This document shows positions 8,331 to 16,714 of a stretch of DNA of 64,000 nt, piece after piece. The translations under genes were made by a program, and so were the position numbers. The notes under the pieces were generated by a model. That model had not been told where the DNA came from, ran no database searches, and worked only from the letters and a program-made list of their open reading frames with translations. The number at the start of each line of letters is the position of its first letter. Position 1 is the first letter of the stretch. The stretch comes from Paucimonas lemoignei. GTDB lineage: Bacteria; Pseudomonadota; Gammaproteobacteria; Pseudomonadales; Pseudomonadaceae. Location: the NCBI GenBank assembly GCA_900475325.1, contig LS483371.1, positions 5,860,473 through 5,924,472 of the forward strand, given 5' to 3'.

Positions 8331-8623
8331 GTGGGAGTCCCCCCGTCGCCCGGACGCGGCGCTGTCGCGCAGCAAACACAGGACCTGTGGGACGACCGGG
8401 GTGGCGCTCCACCTTGCTCGCGAAGGCAATGTTGCTGCCGTCAGAAATACATGCTGATGTTCCGGCCTCTTCGCGAGCAAGCTCGCTCCCACAGAAAATC
8501 ATTTCAATTCAGACAATTATTTTATGTTTGATGGGAGCGAATTCATTCGCGAAGAGGCTAGGACATCCGCTGCATCTTCATCGGCAGTGACATTGCCTTC
8601 GCGATTGAATTCGCTCCCACAGG
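8331..8623. repeat. composite palindromic repeat, copy 1
   Basis: A run of three palindrome types in fixed order: a CGGCGCTGTCGCGCAGCAAA element, a GGCGCTCCACCTTGCTCGCG...CGCGAGCAAGCTCGCTCCCA element (about 8401-8495), a unique AT-rich spacer (about 8496-8530), then a GAGCGAATTCATTCGCGAAG...GATTGAATTCGCTCCCACAG pair (8532-8622). Essentially the same 300-bp composite, including the spacer, recurs at 33251-33554 in the same orientation. It fills the space between clsA and cfa, which converge here. No gene is seen in it. Confidence 0.85.
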
Positions 8624-8642
8624 TCAGCTGCCCGCTTGCGAC

Positions 8643-9827
8643 TTATCGGTAAATATCCTCTCGGGTCCACGGTAAATCATGACCGCCGTCAGACCGGGGT
8701 TTTACCGCCAGTATCTGATGCAGATTGATCCAGCCATGGGCGAAGGCATAGGCGCAGCCCGCCAGGTATAGGCGCCAAATGCGCAGGGTCTGTTCAGGCA
8801 CCATCGCCGAAGCCTGCTGCAGATGGTTTTCCAGACGCGAACTCCAGTGCTCCAGAGTCTTGGCGTAATGCAGGCGCAGGCTTTCAACATCCACAACCTC
8901 CAGCCCCGCCTCACTGATCTCGGCGCTGATGCGTGAAACATGGGGCAGTTCGCCATTGGGGAACACATACCGGCCGATGAACTCTCCGGCGCCCCGCCCC
9001 ACCGGACGCCCGTCAATATGCCGGGCGGTGATGCCGTGGTTCATCACCAGCCCGCCTTCCCTTACGGCGCCAAACAAACGCTGGCTGTACGTCTCGAGAT
9101 TGGCGTGCCCGACGTGTTCGAACATGCCTACGCTGACCACCTTGTCGAAACGACCGTCCTGCGGCAGATCCCGGTAATCGAGCAGTTGCAGATCCACCTG
9201 CCCCTCAAGGCCTTCGGCTTTGACTCGCTCGGTCGCCAGGGCCAGTTGTTCCCGGCTCAGGGTGATGCCGAAAACCCGGACCCCATACTCACGGGCCGCG
9301 AAGCGCGCCAGACCGCCCCAGCCACAACCCACATCCAGCAGATACTCGCCCGGCTTGAGGCGCAGCTTGCGGCACAAGTGGTGGAATTTATCCTGCTGGG
9401 CCTGCTCAAGGGTTTCATCGCCGGTCTTGAAGTAGGCGCACGAGTAGACCATCTCCTTGTCGAGCCACAGCTGATAGAACTCGTTGGACAGGTCGTAATG
9501 GTAGGAAATGGATGCGGCGTCTGTGGCTTTGTCGTGCTGGGTACGAACCGGCGTCTGCGCGTCTTCATCTTCCACCAGGGCCTGACTCAGCTCGTCGCAC
9601 ACCCTCACGACTTCGCTGATGGAGCCTTCCATCTCCAGCCGTCCTTCGACAAATGCACTGCCCAGTAAGTCGAGACTCGGGTGAGTAAATTCGGATACCA
9701 GATGCGGATCTTTGACAAAGATGGTGACACTGGGCGCGGGACCCAGATCCAGTTCATGCCCGTCCCAGAGTTTGAGACGCAACGGCAAGTGGAGCTTTTG
9801 CAAGGCCGGTGGAAGTTGCGCGAGCAT
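8643..9827 (-). CDS. cfa: cyclopropane-fatty-acyl-phospholipid synthase
   Basis: Adds a methylene group from S-adenosylmethionine to the double bond of unsaturated acyl chains in membrane phospholipids. The 394-residue protein has the S-adenosylmethionine motif LLDVGCGWGGLARFAA, the FDKVVSVGMFEHVG segment and the C-terminal RIWRLYLAGCAYAF, all typical of Cfa. The internal ATG at 9827 (MLAQLPPALQ) matches the N-terminus of pseudomonad CfaB as I recall it; a TTG at 9875 would add 16 residues and is less likely. Single gene. Cfa enzymes of this group are often stationary-phase controlled, but I could not define a sigma-S promoter here. Confidence 0.93.
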   Translation of the reverse strand: MLAQLPPALQKLHLPLRLKLWDGHELDLGPAPSVTIFVKDPHLVSEFTHPSLDLLGSAFVEGRLEMEGSISEVVRVCDELSQALVEDEDAQTPVRTQHDKATDAASISYHYDLSNEFYQLWLDKEMVYSCAYFKTGDETLEQAQQDKFHHLCRKLRLKPGEYLLDVGCGWGGLARFAAREYGVRVFGITLSREQLALATERVKAEGLEGQVDLQLLDYRDLPQDGRFDKVVSVGMFEHVGHANLETYSQRLFGAVREGGLVMNHGITARHIDGRPVGRGAGEFIGRYVFPNGELPHVSRISAEISEAGLEVVDVESLRLHYAKTLEHWSSRLENHLQQASAMVPEQTLRIWRLYLAGCAYAFAHGWINLHQILAVKPRSDGGHDLPWTREDIYR

Positions 9828-10047
9828 TTGAGTAAACCCCCAATGATCAAGAAACTCGAAAAAAGGGTAGTTCAAAATCGGTTCCGCTCTGGAACCAACG
9901 GGCTATGGACGTTATAGCAACTGACTATAAATCGACTTCCGGGAACGGCCTTGTGCCCTCTGATACGCCCAACGACGAAGCCTGGATGAACGCCTTCTCA
10001 ATGAATGACTGTCGATTTGTAACAGAGTTCTTCAAACATTTGAATCC

Positions 10048-10126
10048 CCTGTAGGAGCTGCCGAAGGCTGCGAACCGCGGTGCGTCAGACAAATTGCTTT
10101 CGCAGCCTTCGGCAGCTCCTACAGGG
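10048..10126. repeat. palindromic repeat, GCTGCCGAAGGCTGCGAA family
   Basis: Left arm TGTAGGAGCTGCCGAAGGCT and right arm AGCCTTCGGCAGCTCCTACA, 70-80 bp apart in total. It lies just downstream of the P-type ATPase gene and could act as a transcript-end hairpin. Related elements occur at 16529-16597 and, decayed, at 41261-41347. The remaining intergenic bases from 9828 to 10047 hold no recognisable feature beyond the cfa promoter region. Confidence 0.85.
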
Positions 10127-10135
10127 GGGCGTTGG

Positions 10136-12073
10136 CTAAATCACCTTCACCAACGGTTCATTAAACCGCAGCAACCGACCGGCATTACCCAGCACCAACA
10201 GCGTGCTGAGGTTATGCAGGATGGCTGCGACCATCGCGCCAGCGGCACCCAACAGGCCAAAAGCTGCAAATGCGACGATGGCCAGCGTCCAGCCCAGGCC
10301 GATGATCACGTTGACTTGCAAGGTGCGGCGGCACTGGCGGCTGAGACGCACGCAGGTTCCCAGACGGCGCAGATCGCTGCCGATCAGCACGATATCAGCA
10401 GAGGCCAGGGCAATGTCTGCGCCACCCGCCCCCATCGCAACCCCCACCACACCTGCCTTCAACGCCAACGAATCGTTGATGCCATCGCCCACCACCATCG
10501 GCCGAAAGCCACTGGCGATCTCGCCCCGGACGCGGGTCAGCTTGTCCTCGGGCAGCGCCTGGGATTCAACATCCGTGATACCGACTTTCACCGCCAGGTC
10601 GTCAGCGACGGTTTTGCGATCACCGGTCAGCAGCAACTGCCTGCCCATGCCCAGATCCCGCAGTTCAGCCAAAGCCATTCGCGCCTCGGGTTTGAGCGTG
10701 TCGGCCAGCAACAGCCAGGCGAGAAATTCGCCGTCCAGCGCCAGGCCGGCAATGGGCCCGTCATGGCTGGGCACTGGCGAAGTGGCGATGCCCAACTGTG
10801 CAAACAACTCCGGACGACCCAGCGCGGCCTTGCCCAACTCGGTCATGGCCACCACGCCCAACCCCTGACGCTCTTGGATATCGCTCAGGGTCAGCAGCTC
10901 GTCCTTTTCGACCAGCCCAGCCAGAGCGCGGCTGACCGGGTGGCTGCTCGCCGAGCCAAGGCTTGCGGCCAATGGCAGAAAATATTGGCGCTGCATGCCA
11001 ACCGCTTCGACTGACTCCAACCGCAGGGTGCCGAAGGTCAGGGTGCCGGTCTTGTCTACGACCAGCGAGGTCAGGTCGGCCAGCTCTTCGAGGAAGGCGG
11101 AGCTGCGGATCAGAATCCCGTGGCGCGCCGCGACGGCGATCCCCGCGATGGCCGTCGCGGGGGCCGACAGCACCAGCGCGCAAGGGCACGCCGCAACCAA
11201 CACCGCCAACATTGCCTGAGCATTGTTGGTGATGAACCAGGTCACCGCGGCGATCAGCAGGACCAGCACCATGTAGCTGCCGGCATAACGCTCCAGCAGC
11301 CGGGTAATGGGCGGTTTGGAGCGCTCGGCGCTTTGCATCAAGGCAATGACTTTACCCAGGGTCGACTCGTTGCCGATGCGGGTCACTTCAATGCGCAACA
11401 GCCCATCCAGATTGATCGCGCCGCCGAATACCTCAACGCCAACCCTGGCTTCCAGCGGCACTGACTCACCGGTGATCGGTGCGGTGTCGAGGCTGGCCTG
11501 ACCGGAAATCACCCGGCCGTCGGCAGGCACGCGGTCACCGGCACGCACCTCGACCTGATCCCCGGCGACCAGTGTCGAGTTGTCCACTTCGCGCACGCTG
11601 CCGTCGGCATCGATCAGCCGCGCGTTGCTGCGGGTCAAACGGCCCAGGGCCTGAATGGCTTCCTGGGAACCAATCACGCTGCGCTCTTCCAGCACATGAC
11701 CGAAGATCATGATGATCGGCAGCAAGGCGGCGGTCATCAGATCCCCTGTGGCCCAGGCGCCGAGCATGGCCAGGGCGATCAACTGATCGGTGATGCCGTG
11801 CAGGCTGGGGTGACGCAGGCTGTGCCAACCGGCGCTGACCACGGGAATCGCCACCAGCAGAGACGCTGCTCCCAGCAACAACTGGCTGACGCCGACCTGC
11901 TCCGGCGCGAAGAAACGCCAGATCAGCCCCAGCCCCAGTAAACCCAGGGCGAGCATCGCCAGGGTCAGTTGGCGCGCGGCGCTGCGCTGTTCCGAGCTGC
12001 TGAGCATGCTGCCCGGCGCAACAGGCTCGGCAGGGTTGTGTGCAGCATGGCTGTGTGCGGCTTCGCCACTCAT
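10136..12073 (-). CDS. P1B-type (heavy-metal) cation ATPase of SPFH operon
   Basis: Membrane cation pump of 645 residues. TGES is at 201-204, the transmembrane metal motif CPC at 296-298 (AACPCALVLSAP), the phosphorylation motif DKTGT at 340-344, the P1B-specific HP dipeptide at 378-379, and GDGIND at 529-534. There is no N-terminal HMA domain; instead the N-terminus has a few histidines (HSHAAH, 7-12). The CPC with ZntA/CadA-like context suggests export of a soft or borderline divalent metal, but the substrate cannot be read from sequence. It is the last gene of a four-gene operon, its ATG overlapping the stop of the SPFH gene before it by 4 bp, so pump and SPFH proteins are probably made in fixed ratio. 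Confidence 0.92.
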   Translation of the reverse strand: MSGEAAHSHAAHNPAEPVAPGSMLSSSEQRSAARQLTLAMLALGLLGLGLIWRFFAPEQVGVSQLLLGAASLLVAIPVVSAGWHSLRHPSLHGITDQLIALAMLGAWATGDLMTAALLPIIMIFGHVLEERSVIGSQEAIQALGRLTRSNARLIDADGSVREVDNSTLVAGDQVEVRAGDRVPADGRVISGQASLDTAPITGESVPLEARVGVEVFGGAINLDGLLRIEVTRIGNESTLGKVIALMQSAERSKPPITRLLERYAGSYMVLVLLIAAVTWFITNNAQAMLAVLVAACPCALVLSAPATAIAGIAVAARHGILIRSSAFLEELADLTSLVVDKTGTLTFGTLRLESVEAVGMQRQYFLPLAASLGSASSHPVSRALAGLVEKDELLTLSDIQERQGLGVVAMTELGKAALGRPELFAQLGIATSPVPSHDGPIAGLALDGEFLAWLLLADTLKPEARMALAELRDLGMGRQLLLTGDRKTVADDLAVKVGITDVESQALPEDKLTRVRGEIASGFRPMVVGDGINDSLALKAGVVGVAMGAGGADIALASADIVLIGSDLRRLGTCVRLSRQCRRTLQVNVIIGLGWTLAIVAFAAFGLLGAAGAMVAAILHNLSTLLVLGNAGRLLRFNEPLVKVI

Positions 12074-13137
12074 TGGTCTGCTCCCTGAATGATCAGACGG
12101 GAATCGTCACGCGGATCGACTGTGGTGACTGAACCAGCCTGTTCGAGGATTTTCGGCACCCGTTCGCGGTAGATGCGCTGCAACAGGCCGGGGTCGCTCT
12201 TGTTCTGGATCGACTGGGCCAGGCTGGTCACGGTCGCGGTGTCGGTCTGTGCCTTGGCTAGCCGTTCGGAGGCTTGGGCGTGGGCGACCTGCAAGATACG
12301 GTCGGCTTGTTGATTGGCGGCCTGGGTGGTTTTCTCGGCGTCATTGCGAGCGTTGGCCACTTCCCGGTCGGCCAGTTGGCTGGCCGTGAGCACCGCGTTG
12401 AAGGCATTGACCGCGGTGGTCGGCAAGCTCGATTGCACATCGACCCGTGCCACTTCGATGCCGATGCCAACCCCGGTGGCGCTTAATTCACTCAGCTGCT
12501 GGTTAATGCCGCGCACCAGATCACCCCGCAGACGCTCACGGCGTTGTGCGGACTGGCTGTCTGCCGAGACCATCTCCGGCCGCGCCACCAGAATGGTGTC
12601 CAGATCCCGAGCGGCGGTCAGGGCCACGGCGCTGCGGTTGACCAGTCGATCCAGGGCTGGCAAGACATGATCGCCCTGCAAGACGTAGGCGTACGGGTCA
12701 GTCACCTTGTAGTACACCGTCACGTCGAGTTGTACGACACCGGCATCACCGGTCAATAAATAACCAGAACCCGCCAGCGCATCGCTCATGGGCGCGGCGA
12801 AGCTGGCGATCTTGTCGGCCCGCACCGCCTCGAAGGAGCGCAGCAAGGTCTCGACCCGGCGTTCAATCACCCGATCCGCCGAAGGCAACAACACCACTTG
12901 CTCGAAAGGCTGCGGCCAGGCGGTGAGCAACCCGGCATTCTGAATGCGCTCCAGTGCGCCCATGCGCAGGACCACCGCGCGATTCTGCGGATCGATCTGC
13001 CGCACATTGGACAAGGCCCAACCCAGCGCCGCCAGTAGCGTCACGCCATACAAAGCCAGGAATGCCAGGCGGCTAGCCTGCACCCACGGGCCTTGCAGCG
13101 GCGGTTTTGCAGGGCCCACGGTCACCGGCTCGCTCAT
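12070..13137 (-). CDS. SPFH/band 7 protein, HflK-like
   Basis: Protein of 355 residues with an N-terminal membrane anchor (about 24-45), an SPFH domain beginning at DPQNRAVVLRMG (about 50), and a long alanine- and glutamine-rich coiled-coil region (about 240-300: QLADREVANARNDAEKTTQ). It resembles HflK, which with HflC forms a cage around the FtsH protease, but the genuine hflKC pair is normally near hflX, so this is a paralogue. It overlaps the genes on both sides by 4 bp (ATGA), indicating coupling with the HflC-like protein and the P-type ATPase. Confidence 0.85.
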   Translation of the reverse strand: MSEPVTVGPAKPPLQGPWVQASRLAFLALYGVTLLAALGWALSNVRQIDPQNRAVVLRMGALERIQNAGLLTAWPQPFEQVVLLPSADRVIERRVETLLRSFEAVRADKIASFAAPMSDALAGSGYLLTGDAGVVQLDVTVYYKVTDPYAYVLQGDHVLPALDRLVNRSAVALTAARDLDTILVARPEMVSADSQSAQRRERLRGDLVRGINQQLSELSATGVGIGIEVARVDVQSSLPTTAVNAFNAVLTASQLADREVANARNDAEKTTQAANQQADRILQVAHAQASERLAKAQTDTATVTSLAQSIQNKSDPGLLQRIYRERVPKILEQAGSVTTVDPRDDSRLIIQGADQ

Positions 13138-14171
13138 GGCTGCGTTCCGCTTTTGGCGTCAAGGGTCGGCGGGCCATCGACCAACACACGGAACGGCGCA
13201 GCGTCGGTGCGCAGAATCAGTTTGGTGCCTGGCGTAACGATGGTGCCCAGGCTGTCCAGCGAGCGCAGCAGGTTATACAGCTGCGGCGAACCGGCATACG
13301 CGCGGCCATAGATCTGCGCCGCTTCGACCCGGGACTGCGCTTCGATATCGGCGGCTTTGACGGTGGCATCGGCTTCGACAATCCGTGCATCGCGCTCCGC
13401 TGCCGAACGAATCTGCGCAGCTTCACGCTTGCCCACGGCGGTGCGTTCGGTGGCGATGGTTTCCCGCTCGGCGCGCATGCGGTCCACGGTGGCCGTCAGC
13501 GTGACTGAAGGCAAAGTCAGCCGCTCAACGCCCACTTGCAGCACCCGCACGCCGTAAGTGGCGAGCAGTTGTTGGTCGATCTGCTGACGCAGCTGGTTTT
13601 CGAAATCAGTAATGCGCACCTGACTGGCGTCGGTATTGACCAGGCTCGACAGGTCAAAGCTGCTGGCGGTGGTTTCCAGTGCCGAGCCGACAAAGGTGCG
13701 GATCTGCCGCGCGGCTTCATCGGGCTGGTTTTGCACGGCGCGCATGAAGCGCTGCACGTTTTCCGGATCGCCCTGCACCTGCCACGCCACATAGGCCTGG
13801 ACGATGATGCGCAGGCCATCGCGGGTGCCGACGTCCTGCAAACCGCTGGAAGTGGTGCGCAAACGCAGGTCAACCGGGATGGTCGCTTCGAACGGCGCAG
13901 GCCAGCGCCAGCTCAAACCCGGCTCCAGCAGCACGCGGGACGGATTGCCGAAGCGGGTGATGACCGTCGCCTCCCCGGAACGCACCTGCACCAGACTGGC
14001 CGCTGCCACCGCAAAAGCGATCAACACTGCAGCCAACGCCGCGCGGCGCCACGGAAAAACCGCGGGGCCAGACGCGTCGCCGTGGTGGTGATGGCCGTGG
14101 TGGCCATGCCCGCTGTGGTCGTGCCCGGCGTGGTCATGATGGTCGTGGCTGTGGTTATGAAACAGACTCAA
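13134..14171 (-). CDS. SPFH/band 7 protein, HflC-like, with histidine-rich N-terminus
   Basis: Protein of 345 residues. The N-terminus (residues 5-31) is packed with histidine, aspartate and glycine (HNHSHDHHDHAGHDHSGHG and onward), a likely metal-binding cytoplasmic tail, followed by a membrane segment (about 42-60) and an SPFH domain starting at VRSGEATVITRFG. A coiled coil with MRAERETIATERTAVGKREA lies near 240-260, as in HflC. I chose the TTG at 14171 because AAGGAGCG precedes it at good spacing; an upstream reading to 14255 would overlap the previous gene widely. The histidine tail next to a metal ATPase suggests that the complex senses or buffers metal. Confidence 0.85.
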   Translation of the reverse strand: MSLFHNHSHDHHDHAGHDHSGHGHHGHHHHGDASGPAVFPWRRAALAAVLIAFAVAAASLVQVRSGEATVITRFGNPSRVLLEPGLSWRWPAPFEATIPVDLRLRTTSSGLQDVGTRDGLRIIVQAYVAWQVQGDPENVQRFMRAVQNQPDEAARQIRTFVGSALETTASSFDLSSLVNTDASQVRITDFENQLRQQIDQQLLATYGVRVLQVGVERLTLPSVTLTATVDRMRAERETIATERTAVGKREAAQIRSAAERDARIVEADATVKAADIEAQSRVEAAQIYGRAYAGSPQLYNLLRSLDSLGTIVTPGTKLILRTDAAPFRVLVDGPPTLDAKSGTQP

Positions 14172-14181
14172 GGGTCGCTCC

Positions 14182-16137
14182 TTACTGAACGGCTTTACGC
14201 GGCGCCGTCGGGTCTGCCGGTAGGGTGAAATTACGCAGGTCGATGGTCGGCGCATTGTTCGCGCCGCCTATACGATGATCCAGCACCAGCAATTTGGCCT
14301 TGGTCAGCCCCACGCTCAGTTGCGTCAGGTATTGCTCCAGCAGGAAGGCCTGCCCCGCCTTGGCATACGCCTGGCGCTCGGCACTGAAGCGCAGGTCCGC
14401 GCCTTGCGCCGCCGACAGCACTTCCCGGGCATTGGCCGACGCTTGATCACGGGCCACGCTGGCGTTGAGTTGCGCAGCATTGGCCGCTGCACTGGCCGCG
14501 CCACGCTCACGGGCAATCAGCGCCTGGGCACTGATCTGCGCGGCCTGCACTGCGTGATAAGCATTGGCCGCGCCCGCTGGCGGATGGATCGCCTCGACCA
14601 CCGTGGCAAGGATTTCCACGCCGCTGTTCAGTTGCTGCAAGTCAGCCTGCACGGCCTTGCCGATGTCCGCAGCAAGCCCCGCACGTTGATCACCGAGCAG
14701 CTCGTCCAGGGTGCGCGAGGCAAAATCGTGGACCAGCACGCGGCTGGCGGTACTGCGGATCAGCTTCGGCACGTCGGCGTTGTTGTAGGTCGCGGCCATG
14801 GCGGCTTCGTCCGTCAGCCCGATGCGGTAGACAAAACGCACATCCATGTTGACGATCTGGAAGCCCTGCTTGTCGGCGGAGCTGCTGGCAATCACCTGGG
14901 ACTTTTCATTGATGTGGCTGGCGTCCCACAGGCGGTTGGCGCTCGACGGTGCAGGGCCTTCGGCCGGATCAAGCATCATCTCGATCACGGTTGAATCGGC
15001 GACGCTGGTGGCGAGTTCGTGAACCACACCGTTTTCCACCGCCAGCACCCGCCCGAACGGCCAGGGCAGACCGGCGTGCAGGCCTGGGCTGAGAACCGCC
15101 ACGGGCTTGCCGAAGCGCTCGTAGATGCCGCGTCCGTCCATAGGGATTTCGTGCACACCGCTCAAGGCCCAACCCAGCGCCGCGACTACCAGCAACACCG
15201 GGAAAAATGCCCGGCGCATGTAGGTAAAGGCCCAGACTTGTCGCAGGTCTATTCCAAAACGATTGTGCAGTTCGTGCTGCAAGGCCAGCAGCGGCTGTGG
15301 CGGCCAGCGCAACAGGCCGGCCACGAAACTGCTGGCGGTCAGGCGCGGTTCCAGGCGCGGGTTGCGCGGGCTGAACAGGGACAGGATGGCGCGCAACAGC
15401 AACTCGGCCGCCACCACGCCCGGCAGCAGGCCGATCAGCACCGCCAGCCGCGCGGGCCAGACTCGCTCGGCGCTGGCGAAAAACAGGCACAGCGCGCCCA
15501 CCAGCAAGGCAGCTATGACCACGCGGGTCAGCTGGGAAAGTTGTGCCGCTTCCGGCCATTCATTCTGCTCGGCGTTGAACTGACGCTCCAGCACCAGCAA
15601 GCCAAACGCCAACAGCACCGCGAGACCGCCCGCCACACTGCCCATCTGCGAAAGAGGTGTGGCAGGGAGCGCGAGGTTCCAGGTCAGTTCGAGGCTGATC
15701 AGCGCCAGCACGGCCCAACCGGCCAGCCACAAGGTCGGCGCGCCGATTTGCGCCAGCATGGACTGGCCCAGGTTGCTGATCCGGTTGACCAGCCGGTCGT
15801 AGGCATTGCTGGCGACGGTCTCTGCCACGGGCGCCGGGCTGATCACATTGCCGCTCACAGTGCCCAGCAGCGCCCGAGCTCGCCACAGCGCGATGCCCTG
15901 GACGGACTGCAATCCAGCCGTCAGTACGAACAAAGCAGCGGCGTTGCTGCTCAGTACCGCCATCCACAATGACTCGGGGGCGAACAGGTCAATGGCCAGC
16001 GCCAGTAACAGCAGCAGCAACCCCAGGCCACCGCTCAGCCAGGTCAGCCGACGCAACCGCCCTGCCTGCACAGCCGCACTTTGAAACCGCGGCAAACCTT
16101 CAAGGCTGCCGTGCTCAACATCCAGATCAACCCGCAT
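14182..16137 (-). CDS. large SPFH/band 7 protein, HflK-like, with polytopic N-terminus
   Basis: First gene of the operon, 651 residues. The N-terminal 280 residues contain about five to six hydrophobic segments (for example LSGGLGLLLLLLALAIDLF near 35-53), unlike ordinary HflK with one anchor. The SPFH domain follows (GVHEIPMDGRGIYERFGKPV), then a coiled coil rich in Ala/Gln and a C-terminal NAPTIDLRNFTLPAD. ATG 16137 (MRVDLDVEHG) is chosen; upstream in-frame sequence to 16503 is only translated palindromic repeat. It ends 10 bp before the HflC-like gene. The extra membrane domain may tether the SPFH ring to the P-type ATPase; that is inference. Confidence 0.85.
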   Translation of the reverse strand: MRVDLDVEHGSLEGLPRFQSAAVQAGRLRRLTWLSGGLGLLLLLLALAIDLFAPESLWMAVLSSNAAALFVLTAGLQSVQGIALWRARALLGTVSGNVISPAPVAETVASNAYDRLVNRISNLGQSMLAQIGAPTLWLAGWAVLALISLELTWNLALPATPLSQMGSVAGGLAVLLAFGLLVLERQFNAEQNEWPEAAQLSQLTRVVIAALLVGALCLFFASAERVWPARLAVLIGLLPGVVAAELLLRAILSLFSPRNPRLEPRLTASSFVAGLLRWPPQPLLALQHELHNRFGIDLRQVWAFTYMRRAFFPVLLVVAALGWALSGVHEIPMDGRGIYERFGKPVAVLSPGLHAGLPWPFGRVLAVENGVVHELATSVADSTVIEMMLDPAEGPAPSSANRLWDASHINEKSQVIASSSADKQGFQIVNMDVRFVYRIGLTDEAAMAATYNNADVPKLIRSTASRVLVHDFASRTLDELLGDQRAGLAADIGKAVQADLQQLNSGVEILATVVEAIHPPAGAANAYHAVQAAQISAQALIARERGAASAAANAAQLNASVARDQASANAREVLSAAQGADLRFSAERQAYAKAGQAFLLEQYLTQLSVGLTKAKLLVLDHRIGGANNAPTIDLRNFTLPADPTAPRKAVQ

Positions 16138-16252
16138 CGATACCCCAGACCTCACCGAACATACAGACCCCCGCCCCGCAGGCATGCGCAAGGATATGGC
16201 GTTACGATATAACAAACATAGTGAAACTTTCGATGAATCTTCCGGCCCCTTC

Positions 16253-16503
16253 GCAAGCAAGCTTGCTCCCACAAATACTGCGTCGTTTCGCAACCCGTGG
16301 GAGCGGGCTTGCCCGCGAAGGCGATGCTGAAACCCCGAAAAAATCTTCGGATGTACGGGCCTCTTCGCAAGCAAGCTTGCTCCCACAAATACTGCGTCGT
16401 TCCCCAACCCCGTGGGAGCGGGCTTGCCCGCGAAGGCGATGCTGAAGCCCCGAAAAAATCTTCGGATGAACTGGCCTCTTCGCAACCAAGCTTGCTCCCA
16501 CAA
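16253..16503. repeat. tandem array of REP-like elements, 115-bp period
   Basis: About 2.2 copies of a 115-bp unit, each containing arms GTGGGAGCGGGCTTGCCCGC (at 16297 and 16412) and AAGCAAGCTTGCTCCCACAA, with a spacer GCGATGCTGAAACCCCGAAA. The unique spacer is duplicated along with the palindromes, so a whole unit was amplified. It lies in the 577-bp space between the divergent SPFH operon and Ynb-like cluster. Confidence 0.85.
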
Positions 16504-16528
16504 ATACCCTGTCGTACCTCAATCTGTC

Positions 16529-16597
16529 GCTGCCGAAGGCTGCGAATGGCGGCGTGTCAGATAAAGCGGCTTCGCAGCCTTCGGCAGCTCCTACAGG
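16529..16597. repeat. palindromic repeat, GCTGCCGAAGGCTGCGAA family
   Basis: CGCTGCCGAAGGCTGCGAAT and inverted TTCGCAGCCTTCGGCAGCTC flank about 30 bp. Same family as 10048-10126. The rest of the gap from 16598 to 16714 should hold the promoter of the rightward cluster. Confidence 0.8.
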
Positions 16598-16714
16598 TGT
16601 TGCGTCACCGGCAATACTCGCGTCCTGAGACCCCGCGCACAAAGAACATCGCGCCGCACGGGTTACGTTGTGGTTCACTACGGGCATTGACCTGCCGACA
16701 AGGAAAGCCGTCCG

